DNA from: Symsagittifera roscoffensis
Lineage: Eukaryota > Xenacoelomorpha > Acoela > Convolutidae
Assembly: GCF_963678635.1 (NCBI RefSeq)
Contig: NC_087063.1
Location: 18,459,814-18,523,813 of the forward strand
Reading direction: 5' to 3'
DNA length: 64,000 bases
The notes under the pieces were generated by a model. It was given only the letters and a program-made list of their open reading frames with translations. It was not told where the DNA came from and did not search any database. The first letter of the stretch is position 1; every line of letters starts with the position of its first letter. Positions 12,368 to 24,289 of this stretch are shown here, in pieces. The position numbers and the translations under genes were made by a program.

Positions 12368-14475
12368 TTTAAATTTGTGTTGGTTGATAGTAATCAGTGT
12401 GAACTAGGTTTTGCCTTTGTATTGGTTGATACGATGGTGTATAGGTTGGGTTTTGCGTTTGCAACGGTTGGTGAACTTGTGTATTAACTAAGTTTTGTGG
12501 ATAAAAATTTGTATTTTGGGATGCTTAATTTTGTCGAGGTGGTTTTGAACGGTATTCTTGTGAATATGGTGCAAAAATATCTGGTTGATAATAGTCATCA
12601 TCATCTGATGATTGATAATTAGGTGTATAGTAAGGTTTGTTGTGTTTAACTTGGTTTTGTTCCACATTTCTAATTTGTTGGAAAAATGGATGATTTTCAC
12701 TTTGGTCTTGTGAGATACGTGGGTAATCATGAGAATTTACTGTAGTTGTTGTTGGTTGTCGAAAATTTTGTTTTTGTGAGAATAAAGGATTTTGATTATT
12801 TGGGTGAAATGATTCAGACGTTTGTGGTACATTTACCTAGTTATAATTGTGCTCTGCAAAGTTATTTCTAGTAAATGTTCTTTGTTTTTGCGTTGGTTCC
12901 GTCATTGATCTAAGCGTTTGATAATCCATGTGTGCATACTTTGGGGCAACGGTGGGTTTAACTGTTGATTGTAATGTTACCTGTGGTAAGTTGGATTTTT
13001 AGATCTTGGAGTTGTAAGATTTAGATGTATTGGTGAGATACTTTGTCGTGTTGTTGTTATTACTGTTGTAACTACTTCTTCATTTGCAAAATGTGATGGT
13101 GTTGGAATATCTTGTTGTCTGAGATTCCTAGTTCCATTTAGATTTTTTTGTTGTGTGTTAGTTGAATTTAGGGTACTATTTTGTGTCCTATCGGGTAGGA
13201 ATAAATATAATTTAAAGGTGTCGCATCAGTTGTGAGAGGGTATATCTTAATATAATCTTTGTGTATAGTTTTTGTGCTAATAGCTTGACTTAAAATGTCT
13301 GTTGGTATGTTGATAAATAATGGATGAGACTATTCAGAGTCCCAAACATAATCTGATTGTTCTGCTATTACTGTATCATCTGTTAACTTTTGGGGTCTGA
13401 ACTTTTTTATTGCTTGTGAGATTAAATCAAGATTATGTGTGAAATAATCTATGATAAATCAAGTTTGTAAGATTTTTTGTAAATTGTGTTTATCGTTTTG
13501 TGAAACGTCCTTGCTGGTTTAATTTTCACGGATTGCGTTTATATAGTCAGAAAATTTTGTGATTTCATGTCTTACAGTTGTATGTTTTGATGTCTGAATT
13601 GGTGAAGTTCCTTGAGATTCTGGTTTTTCTCATATAGATAAACAGCTATAAACTATTCGAAATACTTCGTTAGTAAATATTGAATTTGCTCTTTGTGAAT
13701 TTTGGTGTTGTATATTTTTTATATATATTCTGTGAAAACTTTTGAAAATATTATATCTATGTCATCTGTTTGAGGTTGATACTTACCATGAAATGTACTT
13801 GGGCTCTGTAACTCTACTGTTTAGATTCCGTACTGTTGTGATGGTGTACATATTCCTTTGAGGTAGTGGTCGACAAGTTGTCTTTTTATTTTCACTTCTG
13901 GAAGTTCTGCTCTGCATGGGCTAATTCCTTTTTCAAATACATTTGCTATTAATTTTTGACAGTGAGGGAAATGATGATAAATGGAAGGATGGAGTTTGAG
14001 TTTTCATCTTCACTTTTTTCATTTGTACTCAGTTTTGTGCTTTATGACCGTTAATTTGTAATTTTCTATGTGTTTTTTTTGGTTGATTCCAATTGTATAG
14101 TCGCACTGGTTTGTTTTTATTTGAGTTTTTTATTCTTCTTTTTCGTTGTATTGATGAATGTGATGTAGTTTCAGAGTCAAAAAAATATAATGTATCTTTA
14201 ACTGGGTAGTTTATATTTTTTGAGTTTTTTAATCTATAAAGTTCTTGTAGATGACTTGTTTCTGATTCGGAAAATCCGTTTCTCTGTTTTGAAAATCTTT
14301 TTCGTGTAATTTGTCTTTGTTTGCTTAAAATTTTTTGTTTGATTGTTTGTCGTTTGGTTCTAATATATTCTGTTGATTGTCTGTGTGGAGTGATTACGAG
14401 GTCATAATTTTCGTTGTTTATGTCACAGTTGTGTAATATGATTGTTTGTTTATTTCCTAAATTGTCTAGTGGCAT
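12368..14475 (-). pseudogene. N-terminal ORF region of the gypsy-type gag
   Basis: The first clear ATG-led segment is 14,029-14,475 (148 codons, Lys/Arg/Asn/Gln-rich, no recognised domain). It is followed by interrupted Gln/Asn/Pro-rich sequence up to the gag core. It is collinear with gag and shares its A/C-rich coding bias, so I read it as a long N-terminal gag extension. An independent leader ORF is also possible. Confidence 0.4.
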
Positions 14476-16161
14476 AAGTTTTTAGGATGATGGATGCAAT
14501 AGTTTGATTAGTGATTTTTGAAGTGCTTGAACTATTAGTCCTTACGTTTTTTTCGGGCTAGCTTAGCTTTGGGTCTTGTTTTTCGGGGTTGGAGAGAAAA
14601 GCATATATCGATTCCAAAGAATGATTGTTACTTTCTCGTGGCTAGTCTAAGTTAAGGTGTTAACTTACTTAATCTTACTTAGGGGTAATGATTTGTGATC
14701 AAGGGTTGGAGAATGGTAAATCGATCCACAAGGTTCAAGTATAACTAGAACAAAAGTAGTTCGTTAGATACTATTTTAAACTTACTAAGTTTAAGTAATA
14801 TCCTGGGTGAGGTAAGAGGGGGGATCAAGTGAAGGATGAATAACCGAAGTTCTTCACTGTTTATCCTAATTAGAATGGTTAATGATATTGAAAAATTTCT
14901 GTTAATCCTAAGTCGTAGAAAGGGTTGGATAGTGAAACGACGTTGTAGGTCGTTAGAGACTAGTCTAATGTGTGGGGGAGAACAAAACTGTTCTATTTGA
15001 TCCAAGGATAAGCCTTGATGATCAAGATAAAAATTAATGATATAAAAGTTAAAAGGGTATAAAAATGAAATGGAGATCCAAGGGAAGCCTTGATGATCTA
15101 TTTAGTTTAACAGGTTTAATTTAAGTAAAAATAAAAATTTCTTTTTAAGGTAATTTAAAGTTTTAATTAATAGATAAATTTTAGTTTTTGATGTTGTTAG
15201 TGTTTTATGATTTGCTTGTTATGTTTAGATGATGAAGCTGAGATGGAGAAAAGGGCTATATATTACTAACAATTTGTGTGTTTACTAACTAATTTTCTTT
15301 TTTTGTTTCCAATAAACGTTCTTTTCAGATATCTTTTCAATTTACTTACTACAGTTTTAAGGAAACGATTAGAGATCTTTTTATCAATCGTTATTGTACA
15401 ATAATAGGTTTAGCGACTGTAATTATTGGTGAAGAACTTTCTTCGATTAGATTATGTCTGCAAATGAAAATCTAAATTCATTGCTAATAAAATTCTAAAC
15501 ATAAAGGTTTGTGTTGGCTTTTGCCGTACAATCATGAAACTTATGGGTAAGTTCCGTTGTAGTCGTATATCGTCTCTTGTCCGAGGTCTTCTTCCAATAC
15601 CAGGAAGTTTTAGTGTTGTTCGGAATGACGGCTCTGATCTATTGAGTCGTAGAGACATTTCGATTAAATTATTTTCGTATAGCATTTTTGTGAATGTTTT
15701 TGTCGAAGTCTAATCTATTTTTGGTTAGTTCTAAGTCTTTTATTGCTTAAGGTCTTATTCGAGACTTATGGTCGCACCAGATGAGTTGGGTCTGATAGTC
15801 TATCTCATAGAGTAATTTCAGATAAGGTACACCGTCTGCTCGTCACGCTATCTTATTTCGGCCGGATAGATTCGTGCAACTTCTTAGTCTAATACCGATC
15901 TTAATCTTACTCTTATATCTCTTAGTCTCAATAGATCTAGAGTATACTGGTTTGTTACGAGTTGGTCTCTTGGAAAAGGCAACAAAGCTGTAAGTTAAAT
16001 TCAGAATGCTCTGCTGCTGAAACTACAAGTAATTGCAACTCTTTACAAATAAGTGGGTAGTTAGTTAGATGGAGTATGATTGGTTAGCATTCAATATTTT
16101 ATAGGGATAAAATATTTAATTTATAACCAATAATAATATACAATTTGGATCAGGTTCCAAT
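14476..16161. other. Upstream region of the gypsy-type element; possible LTR/leader
   Basis: No coding domain is recognisable here. By position it should hold the leader and 5' LTR of the minus-strand retroelement. I found no second copy elsewhere in the window and no convincing primer-binding site, so the LTR cannot be delimited. Confidence 0.35.
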
Positions 16162-17031
16162 AAGAAGCAATAAATAAATACATGGATTTAGAGGGCAACC
16201 GAACATTGAGAGATTGCGCTAATACGAAAATACCAGTATTTCACAAGGTCAAGAAAATGGAGACAATTCTCAAGATAGTCCACATGACAGAAAACTTTCA
16301 ACAAATTTACAACGTCCATTTCTGATTGATTTTTCAGTTGATTTGTTCCAATTGTTTAGTTACTGAAATCTGGTTCGCCAACAAAGTTTCTGACATTCAT
16401 TTTTTCCGCCTAGGTGGAAGTACCCAAAAAAACGTACTGTTTGGATTTGCAGTCTTCAAGTCCTCGCAGTTGACAAGGTTGAGTTGACAAGGTTGNNNNN
16501 NNNNNNNNNNNNNNNNNNNNNNNNNNNNNNNNNNNNNNNNNNNNNNNNNNNNNNNNNNNNNNNNNNNNNNNNNNNNNNNNNNNNNNNNNNNNNNNNNNNN
16601 NNNNNNNNNNNNNNNNNNNNNNNNNNNNNNNNNNNNNNNNNNNNNNNNNNNNNNNNNNNNNNNNNNNNNNNNNNNNNNNNNNNNNNNNNNNNNNNATCAA
16701 ACGAAATGAAGTGATGACGTTTGTTGAATAATAAAGGATTATAATCCCTTATAATAGATTACAATTCAATAAAAATTGAAAAAAAAAAAGTTTTCAAAAA
16801 GCAATCAATTATAATCGATTATACTCGTTTATTATAATTTTTTATTGTTTCGAAAAAAAAAGTAAGATTAAAATCTATTTTTAATCGATTATAATCAATT
16901 TTTTTTGAAATTTATGAAGACTGACAATGAAAATCCATTATATTCTATTATTTTCTTTTTTTTATTGAGTACGTGAGTCTCTCAATGTTCGGATTGCCCT
17001 CTAAATACATGTATTTTTTTATTGCTTCTTA
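16162..17031. mobile_element. Foldback element spanning an assembly gap
   Basis: The segment 16,162-16,216 and the reverse complement of 16,976-17,031 match over about 55 bp; both contain AAGAAGCAATAA and a GAGGGCAA..CGAACATTGAGAGA-like stretch. The interior to the right of the gap repeats AATCGATTATAATC-like units. No coding sequence is visible. The structure fits a MITE or foldback element. Confidence 0.6.
16496..16695. other. Assembly gap (200 N)
   Basis: A run of exactly 200 undetermined bases, immediately after a short direct repeat of GTTGACAAGGTTGA. The gap lies between the two inverted arms, so the relative orientation of the flanks depends on how it was bridged. Confidence 1.
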
Positions 17032-17182
17032 TTTTTGAGGAATAAAAAGATTCAGTTTTGCGTCTATTAAAGACTCATTGTTTTTCATTTAGTACAGACA
17101 GTAGATCCGATTTTTTTTTGCGTTGCTTAGGCTAGTATTTTTCTCTAAACCGTTTGACCTCTCATCATCTTTCGCGTACTAT

Positions 17183-17533
17183 CAGAGGCGAATCTAGGAC
17201 TTTCTCGGGGGCTGATTTTCGAAAAAATTACTAGCCTATGATTTTCCAACCCTTTTTTTAGGTCAACCAATTTGATAACTTGATTTTGAAATTTTTGAAT
17301 TAACAAGCCAAAAAAATGGTTTTTAGGCATATTTTTAGGCACTTTTTGAAAATCGCGCTTTTTGGCGCGTGAAAGCCTCAACTCCCCCCACCCCCCCCCC
17401 CCTCCTTCCAAATTAGTGAATATTGTCGACAAAGGCGTCTTTAGAAAAACTTTTGGGTAATTCAGCCCAAATATTAAGAAATGGGACCCTTTGGATCGGC
17501 TGAGTCCACCTCTCCCCCCTAAACCCGCTACTG
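17183..17533. repeat. Short GGCGGATCTAGGATT-type repeat copy
   Basis: It begins CAGAGGCGAATCTAGGAC and ends near AAACCCGCTACTG, with a run of C near 17,383-17,402. A related shorter copy at 40,225-40,366 has inverted ends (CGGATCTAGGATTT and TAAATCCGCCTCTG), and a partial end lies at 41,739-41,752. Probably a MITE. The rest of 17,032-18,069 is noncoding; 17,800-17,925 resembles the CACCTGTGATCA end of the TIR element found in the arms. Confidence 0.5.
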
Positions 17534-18762
17534 CGTGCTAATACTTGATGCTGATTTTTAGTCAATAAACCCTCAAGATTTTACAAAGACATCTTTAGCG
17601 GCAATATGTATGATTTTTGTAGGGTATCGAGCTTTTGAAAATGCACTTCAAATATGCCTAACTCTCAGCAATTCAGTTGTAGTTTGCGATAAGCCAGATA
17701 GCAATTCAATGATAACGCATTGATGACTTAATCAAGTTTTTGATCCAATTACAAACTATTAAAACACTTGCTCTTGGGTAATTTTATGTAAACCATATTC
17801 TGCAATGTAAAATTATAGTTTTTGACAAAACTTTTTGTACTTAAAAACCAGTACCTGAGTTCAAAATCAAAAATATATATCACCTGCGATCACTTTAGTA
17901 AAGCTCTGGGGGTTTGAAATTGCCAATTTCTCCTGTTCTAGGAGTATTTTTTGCGCGCTTGTTAGAATTTGTAATGATGAGTGCATGAGTACGAACTATT
18001 TAAGCTTGACAAAAGTTTTGCACACAAAATCATTCCAACGAATTGGTCATATTAATCCCAAAAAAAATAACTAAACTTACAACACTTATTATTTGACATT
18101 GGCCGTTGGGTTTGGGTCTTTTCGGTTATACCCAATGAAAAGTCGAAGTCAATTTTATTACTCGATATTACTCAGAAATGCTGGTACTCAAATTGGTTCT
18201 GGCCAAAACGATGCCATTTCAGTTAATTTAGCCTCATATAGGTCCTTTTCCTTGTTTTTTTGCCGTTTTTTTCATATAAAGTTCACAAATATGATTCCAA
18301 ATTGCCGTTTTTTATTCCAATGTTTGCAGTTTTCCGAGTTGATTCAAGGTTCTTGATATTAACTTCGTGTTGTCGCAGTAGTATAAACCCAGTTCTGCAT
18401 TTCAAGTTTTTTTGTTCCATAAAATTAGCGTAAATTAAATTTCAAACTATGCCAGAAATAAATGAAATTAGTAGAGAACTGATAAAAGCGCGTAGTGCTG
18501 ATACCGAAATGGTACCTTTCAAATCCCCAATTCTGATCATGAGAATACTTTTTTGCTTCCTTTGACTTCAAGATTTTTTTTCAGTCTGTTAATTAATCTG
18601 TAAAATTTTTCAAGTCTCTAAATTATACAGTTAAAATTTGACTAGAAAGTTTAAACATACCCGAGCAAAATTATTTTTCATCTGTTTTTCTGAAAAAAAG
18701 GAGAACAATAAACCTCATCAATTGTTAGTTCCTTGGAAAAGATACTCTAATAAATTATTGTT

Positions 18763-19607
18763 CCGACTTTTGTAACGAACGTAACGGAATATTTGTGATC
18801 GGGTCGAGTTTTTTTTTCTTCAAACAATTTTCGACTTTTTAACTAGCCATTTTTAACGGAATTTATAAATGTCATTCAAAATGTATTGTTGTCCTGAGCT
18901 TAAATTTGAAAAAAAAATTTCACCTGTGATCATTTTTTGTAAAATTATGGGGGTTTAAAGATTGCCATTTTGGCCAATTTTGGATATTTAACGAGCGATA
19001 TATTTCGCGCTAACAACTCATAAGCGGAATTTAATCCGTCTTAGAAATCTTTCCAAATGGGTTGAAGAAAGCTTGATTGCCATAATTGATATGTTACTAG
19101 GAGCGAAATCTATCACTTTGTTCTTTATATGGCATGTGGGGGGATAATTTTCAAACATTTTTTTGTTGAATAGATCTTAACAGGCAGTCGGAACATTCGA
19201 CCTGATACGAGCAGTCTTGTTGTCATTAACTATTACACCAAAAATCATTACAGCGAAGGAAAGTGCATCCAGATCGCTCTGCACAAAATTTTTTGTAATT
19301 TTTAGAGAGTAAAGAAATGATTCAACTATTAGACCTAGGAGAAACAAATTATTCTTCTGAATATGCATTATAATTTCGTCCGCAAGAAAACATTGCAGCA
19401 ATTTTTAAGCCCCATAACTTAACGAAAAATGATCACAGGTGAATTATATTTTCAATTATAAGCTCATGACAACAATACTTTTTGAATGATTTTCAAAAAT
19501 TCTGTCAAAAATAGCTAGCTAAGAAGTCAAACTTTGGCTGGAGAAAAAACCACCTCGAGCTCAAATATCCCGTAATCTTCGTTACTAAAGTTCAACAGTG
19601 GGTAATC
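18763..19607. mobile_element. Short TIR element, right-arm copy
   Basis: The outer ends (GTAACGAACGTAACGGAATA at left, its inverted relative near 19,560-19,600 at right) and the inner CACCTGTGATCATTTTT motif are inverted with respect to each other, giving terminal repeats of about 190 bp around a 450-bp interior. There is no transposase. This is the cleanest of the copies in the window. Confidence 0.65.
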
Positions 19608-19652
19608 TTTAAGCAAAACTTGTCAAAGAAACGAGTAGGTGTAATCAGTGAG

Positions 19653-19831
19653 TCGGAATAGTACGCCGACCAACGATCACTTTGCACAATTTAGGGGCGG
19701 ATGGATACTACGAAGTGACAGTGCAGGGCATCAAGATGACTGCCTACTGTGTCATGGGAGAAGAGCCCGCCCTGACTTATGTCGACATTGTTGCAAATAC
19801 AAGGGTTCACTCAGCCACCGGCCCAGGCGAG
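19653..19831 (+). CDS. Probable host exon (extracellular-domain-like), right copy
   Basis: An open segment encodes a peptide with LHNLGADGYYEVTVQG and, after a few residues, AYCVMGEEPALTYVDIVANT. It ends at GAG/GTATAA, a good splice donor. A possible acceptor AG lies just upstream near 19,652. Base composition is less AT-rich than the surroundings. Synonymous differences from the left copy support real coding constraint. A GON-like or fibrinogen-related secreted module is a guess from the Tyr/Gly/Tyr-Cys spacing. Confidence 0.45.
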
Positions 19832-20690
19832 GTATAAATTATTCACAATCCTTTCAAAACATTCCACCTTCAACCATTGAAAACAGCTTGACTTCTCTTG
19901 GCAAACAAATTTGCGGTTTATTGTACTAAGCGAAATGTTGTCAAATTTCTTTAGCGAAAACTAGTCAAAAGCAATTAAACTGTAAAAAATTCCATGTCGA
20001 AACCTTCGCTCATTAAAGCATGGCCATTTGGCTGCTCTGGTTTGCAGTTTCTTTTCAAGTAAGTAGCAGATACATAATATGCTACTGTTAAGCTCCGTAC
20101 AGTTTAAGACTCTTCTTTTGAATCAGAGGTAGAATTAATGAACAAGGAGGGGAACAGGCATTCCAACAAACATCCAAAGGGGGCGGTAAAAAAAGGTCGT
20201 TCAAACCATCTAAAAATGCTTTAAAATGGCATGCCTTTGATGCCTGTTTGTTTTAAGAATCTGACTAAAACGGTCGGGGTAGTATCTCGCTCAGATGCTT
20301 GATATTTTTCAAACTAGTCGAGCTTCAGGTTCTACCGTAGAAATGTCATGATTGCGCTCACCCCTCGTTTCACTGAAATTTTCGCCATCCGTATTTGCTG
20401 TTGCTTGGCATTTATGATTTTGGTATTCTGAGCAGTTCCACTTTTCAGTTGTTTTGTTCTTATGTTTAGGATAATACTCGTGGCCTGATAGTATTAATAA
20501 TTAATTGTCTTTGGAAGAAAGAGTAAAATGGAAGGACGCTTTAAACATGGCTCAACGAATGGTTCAAATGCAAGGCAGTATGATTTCATGTAAATCTTTT
20601 AGAGGTCTTTCGTTGCCTTCAATTAGCAGCATCTAAGTTATCTCTGTTTTGTGCGCGTGAATGAGGGATTGGATTGTTTTTTTAGCTAAT

Positions 20691-22406
20691 CGAAATGCAA
20701 ACCTTTTTTGAGATTCTAAGTACATCAAATGGATTAAGAATGGCTTCTCAACTCTCAATTAGTATACTTAATTAGATTTCTACTGTTAATATTTAAGTAC
20801 TTAAATTGAACCAACTTATCGGTATTAAAGAGGGGTTGTGGTGGGGTTACCTTCTTAGAGGATTATAAAGTAGGGTGCGCAAACATAGGGGGTTAAATAA
20901 CGTGGGGTTGAAGAGTGGGACACCCTAAAAATAAACGAGACATTTTTGGTCCGCCCTTTTTCAGAAAAATTCTTTAACCGCCTTTTTTCTCAATACCATG
21001 ACTTTTGGTTCGCTATATGAACAATTTAAAAAATAATATTTGGTTAACATTGAATTTTCTTCTCAAATTAGCTAGAGGGTATTATCTACTACTAATAAAA
21101 TTAACTACAAACTGAGTCTTCATTAATCAATATAAATTATTGAAAAACGATTCTCAATTTAAAAGTACTTTTAACAAAAGTTTGCGTTAAATTATTCAAT
21201 ATAGAAGTTTTTATTGTTTCGACTTTCGATACGAAAGTAACGGAATATTTGTGCTCGGATGGTTTTTTTCTTCAGACAAGTTTCGACTTTTTGACTAGCC
21301 ATTTTTGACGGAATTTCTTTATAAATATTTTGACGGAATTTCAAAAAGTATAACGTATTGTTGTCCTGAGCTTAAACTTGAAAAATATTTCACCTGTGAT
21401 CATTTTTCATAAAGTTGCGGGGGTTTAAAGATTGCCATTGTGGCCAACTTGGGACAATTAACGTGCGATATATTTCGCGCTAAAAACTCATTAGCGGAGA
21501 TTTAATCCATCTTAGAAATCCGTCTATCCAAATTGGTTCAAGAAAGCTTATTTCCCATAATTGACTTGTTACGAGCAGCGAAATCTATCCTTTTGTACTT
21601 TATATGGTGTGTGGGGTGATGATTTTCATAAAAAATTTCAAATTTTCGAATAAAAGTTTTTTCATTTTGTTTTATTGAATTTAATTTTTCAATGTTATTA
21701 CTGCTGCATAAACCTGAAAGGCAGTCGGAACTTTCTGGGCTTCGCACTGATACGAGCAGTCTTGTTGTTGTTTATAGCCAAATATTTAAGGTACGGTAAC
21801 AAATGTCTCGGGGCCTCAATACGGGCTTTAGCAGCCCAATTTGTAGGGATCCTTGTGAGTTCACACAAATTAGGTTGAAATAGCTAGCTTTTGCCTTAAA
21901 TTTTCGATTAAAAGAGGCTTAGTACGATCGGTTCCTTAGTTATCAGGGAAATAATGGGCACCCAATGTCCCCCAAAGAGGAGCCCAATTTGTGATCATTC
22001 AGGTTCTTTTGCTAAAAATTGGGCTCATGGGGACCAACTGGAAAAGGGGATCAACAATTGGGCGCCATTTGCTGAAAATTCTGTGCAACCAGCACCCTGA
22101 ATAGCACAAAAAGACCAAAATGGGGACCAATTGTGGGTCTTATGCACAAAAAAAACCCAAAACCAACATTTCTTATATCTTGAGCTAAAACTTTCGCGGT
22201 CGAATCTGATTTGCTACGAGTATCAGATGAAAATGGTAGCCAAAGCTACCAAATTGTGAAACTTTGTCAAAAATCACATTATTTTCATGTCACTTGGGAA
22301 GTTTTTAAAGACGATAAAAACTCAGTAAAATTGCTTCAGCAGAATAAAGGTTGGTAGTAGATGTTGGAGTTTAAGAGGTGGGGGGGGGGGGGTATGTGAA
22401 TCTGGG
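20691..22406. other. Noncoding stretch between the right arm and Polinton copy A
   Basis: No supported gene. A partial third copy of the arm's TIR element occupies 21,213-21,775, including GTAACGGAATATTTGTGCTC, CACCTGTGATCATTTTTC and the GGCAGTCGGAAC segment. Repeated short phrases around 'AATTGGGC' and 'GGGACCAA' occur at 21,950-22,140. A run of G lies at about 22,379-22,392 just outside the Polinton end. Confidence 0.6.
21213..21775. repeat. Third, partial copy of the arm TIR element
   Basis: It matches the left two thirds of the right-arm element in the same orientation, including the central ATATATTTCGCGCTAA motif and the segment leading to GATACGAGCAGTCTTGTTG. The second terminal repeat is missing. 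Confidence 0.6.
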
Positions 22407-22781
22407 AGACCCACATATTTTAAGATAGGAAATAGAAAATCCAGTCTCTAAGCTATATAATAAAAGTCAGTATAGATTCTAGAATGTATTAAGATGTGGA
22501 AAAAGTTTGTAAGATTTCACGGTTTGTGTGATGGTAAGAGAATGGTAAGAAAAACGATACTTTTTGGATTTTGTGTGGAAATGAAATGTCCAGTTTATTT
22601 GCAAAAATTTTGGAGCGCGTTATCAACCCGGTAAATATCAATGGTTAATTACGTGTGGGTTGTGGAATGAAGGTCTTGTAATTAGTTTTTTTGGTTCATG
22701 GTAAGTCATTGGTGAGAGTTCTTGGGGAACATTTTTTTATAGAAACCTTCAAAACACGTTACGATTCGATATAGTTTGAAC
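22407..22781. repeat. Left terminal inverted repeat of copy A
   Basis: It matches the reverse complement of 38,956-39,354 with mismatches and small indels. The best block contains TTTCACGGTTTGTGTGATGG followed by TAAGAGAATGGTAAG. The inner edge is near AACCTTCAAAACACGTTACG. Confidence 0.85.
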
Positions 22782-24029
22782 TATTAACTACTTTATTAGA
22801 TGATCAATTTTTCTAAAACAATGCTCTATTTCTGAAACTATGCTGAAACCTACTGAAACTTCACAAAAAATCGAAACTTTTGAGAAAAAATTAAAACACA
22901 TAGAAAATATTTAAATCACTGTGTCGTACTTTAAGTTTACCGCAACTTTATAATAAAAAAACAACAAAATACTGCATTGTTTATAGGTTAAATACATGGC
23001 ATCATAAGTTTATTAAATTGCATCAGCTCATCAGTTCAATGGTTTTGTATGAGTTCCATCGTCTTGAACGTGTCTTTTAGGATAAAAATAACTAAGTCCT
23101 TTCTGTGTTTGCTCATATGTAGCCACCCTATACTTTATGTTCTGAATCCTCTATTTGTAGATGTTAGCTTGATTGCTTCATCGAACACTCTCCTGTACTT
23201 TGACATGGGTCCGTTTCCAGAATCTTCTAAAACTCGTTTGCTTAAACCTTTTCTACTGAATTTGAATATATTTGACTTGTGTAGCAAGACATATTTCTGC
23301 GATGACAACAAACATAGCATTCATGTACATCTAAGTTGAAAAGTTTTGGCTCCCGTTTATCATGCTTTTTTTGCGTATTGCAACATGTTCGAGGGAAGAA
23401 ATTAGATTTTGCATCTGCCTTGAATGAGTCTCCGCAGTCATTTTCCCTCATTTTTCCCAAGCAGCCTCTTATCTGGTTGGATACAGTCATATAAATTTTC
23501 TTCAGCAAGTGCTAAATAAGGTGAGTCTGTGTTCATCTCCAACTCTTCAAATTTCTTTACATCACAGTATTTGTCCAAAAAAATGTAACACAGCTCCAAC
23601 ATTCTCAGTTTTGCATACTGAAGTATGAAAAATCCAACAATGATGGGTTCTCTGTGCTCAATGGTTGATTTTTACATTTCAACCTCATAAAAGTCTTTCC
23701 CAAATGATTTTAGTTTTTTAAACAGTGATTCATTGATTGCTTTGTGAGTTTTTCATCGTTCAGATATTTTGTGATTGTATGCCTGAATATATCCATGATC
23801 TGATGTCACAAGAAGGAATTGACTGAAAATTTCATTGTTTCTGCTAAAACTCCTGACAAAGGGTTTTTATCTCCTTCTCCTCTAGAATCAGCCACTTACT
23901 GTACAAAAGAATTGCAAAATTTTTGAGGAAAGTACTAAACCAAACAGTAAATTTTGGTGCAATGCAAGCCAAATTCCATGCAAAATTTGAAGAGAGGGGT
24001 TAGAGAGAACATTTAAACCACACTGAACA

Positions 24030-24211
24030 CAGCCAAAAAGTTACATCTTTTGTTTTTACTAAAAGGGAGTCTGTAGAAAGAGGTTTTTTGCAGGTAAAGT
24101 GGGTTCTGATATGATTTTTTATCTTGGTGTTTTCTTTAACTTCGTATCCTTTCTCTTTTATGTAGTCCAGTCTCTTATCATCCAACTCTCTCTCTCTCTC
24201 TCTCTTTATCT

Positions 24212-24289
<78 letters not shown>

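Larger units (their letters stand above)
2578..14475 (-). mobile_element. Decayed Ty3/gypsy-type retroelement
   Basis: Reading leftwards the order is gag-like, aspartic protease, RT, RNase H, integrase, then a further ORF. This is the Ty3/gypsy order, with integrase after RNase H. The reading frames are split by many stops and frameshifts, so it is not active. The coding strand is rich in A and C, which gives the plus strand a marked T/G bias. I found no pair of LTRs: the sequence left of 2,578 is the inverted-repeat arm, so the 3' LTR is missing or unrecognised, and any 5' LTR would lie in 14,480-16,160. Confidence 0.8.
18070..20690. repeat. Right arm of the large inverted repeat
   Basis: This is the reverse complement of 1-2,577 with a few percent of changes. 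The match starts near 18,070 (CTTACAACACTTATTATTTG) and stops near 20,690. It carries the probable exon at 19,653-19,831 and a full TIR element at 18,763-19,607. Confidence 0.85.

Noticed and set aside
1-20690. DIRS-type retroelement because of the inverted ends
   Set aside because: The inner element has a D,D,E integrase and retropepsin, not a tyrosine recombinase, and the arms carry host-like exon sequence.
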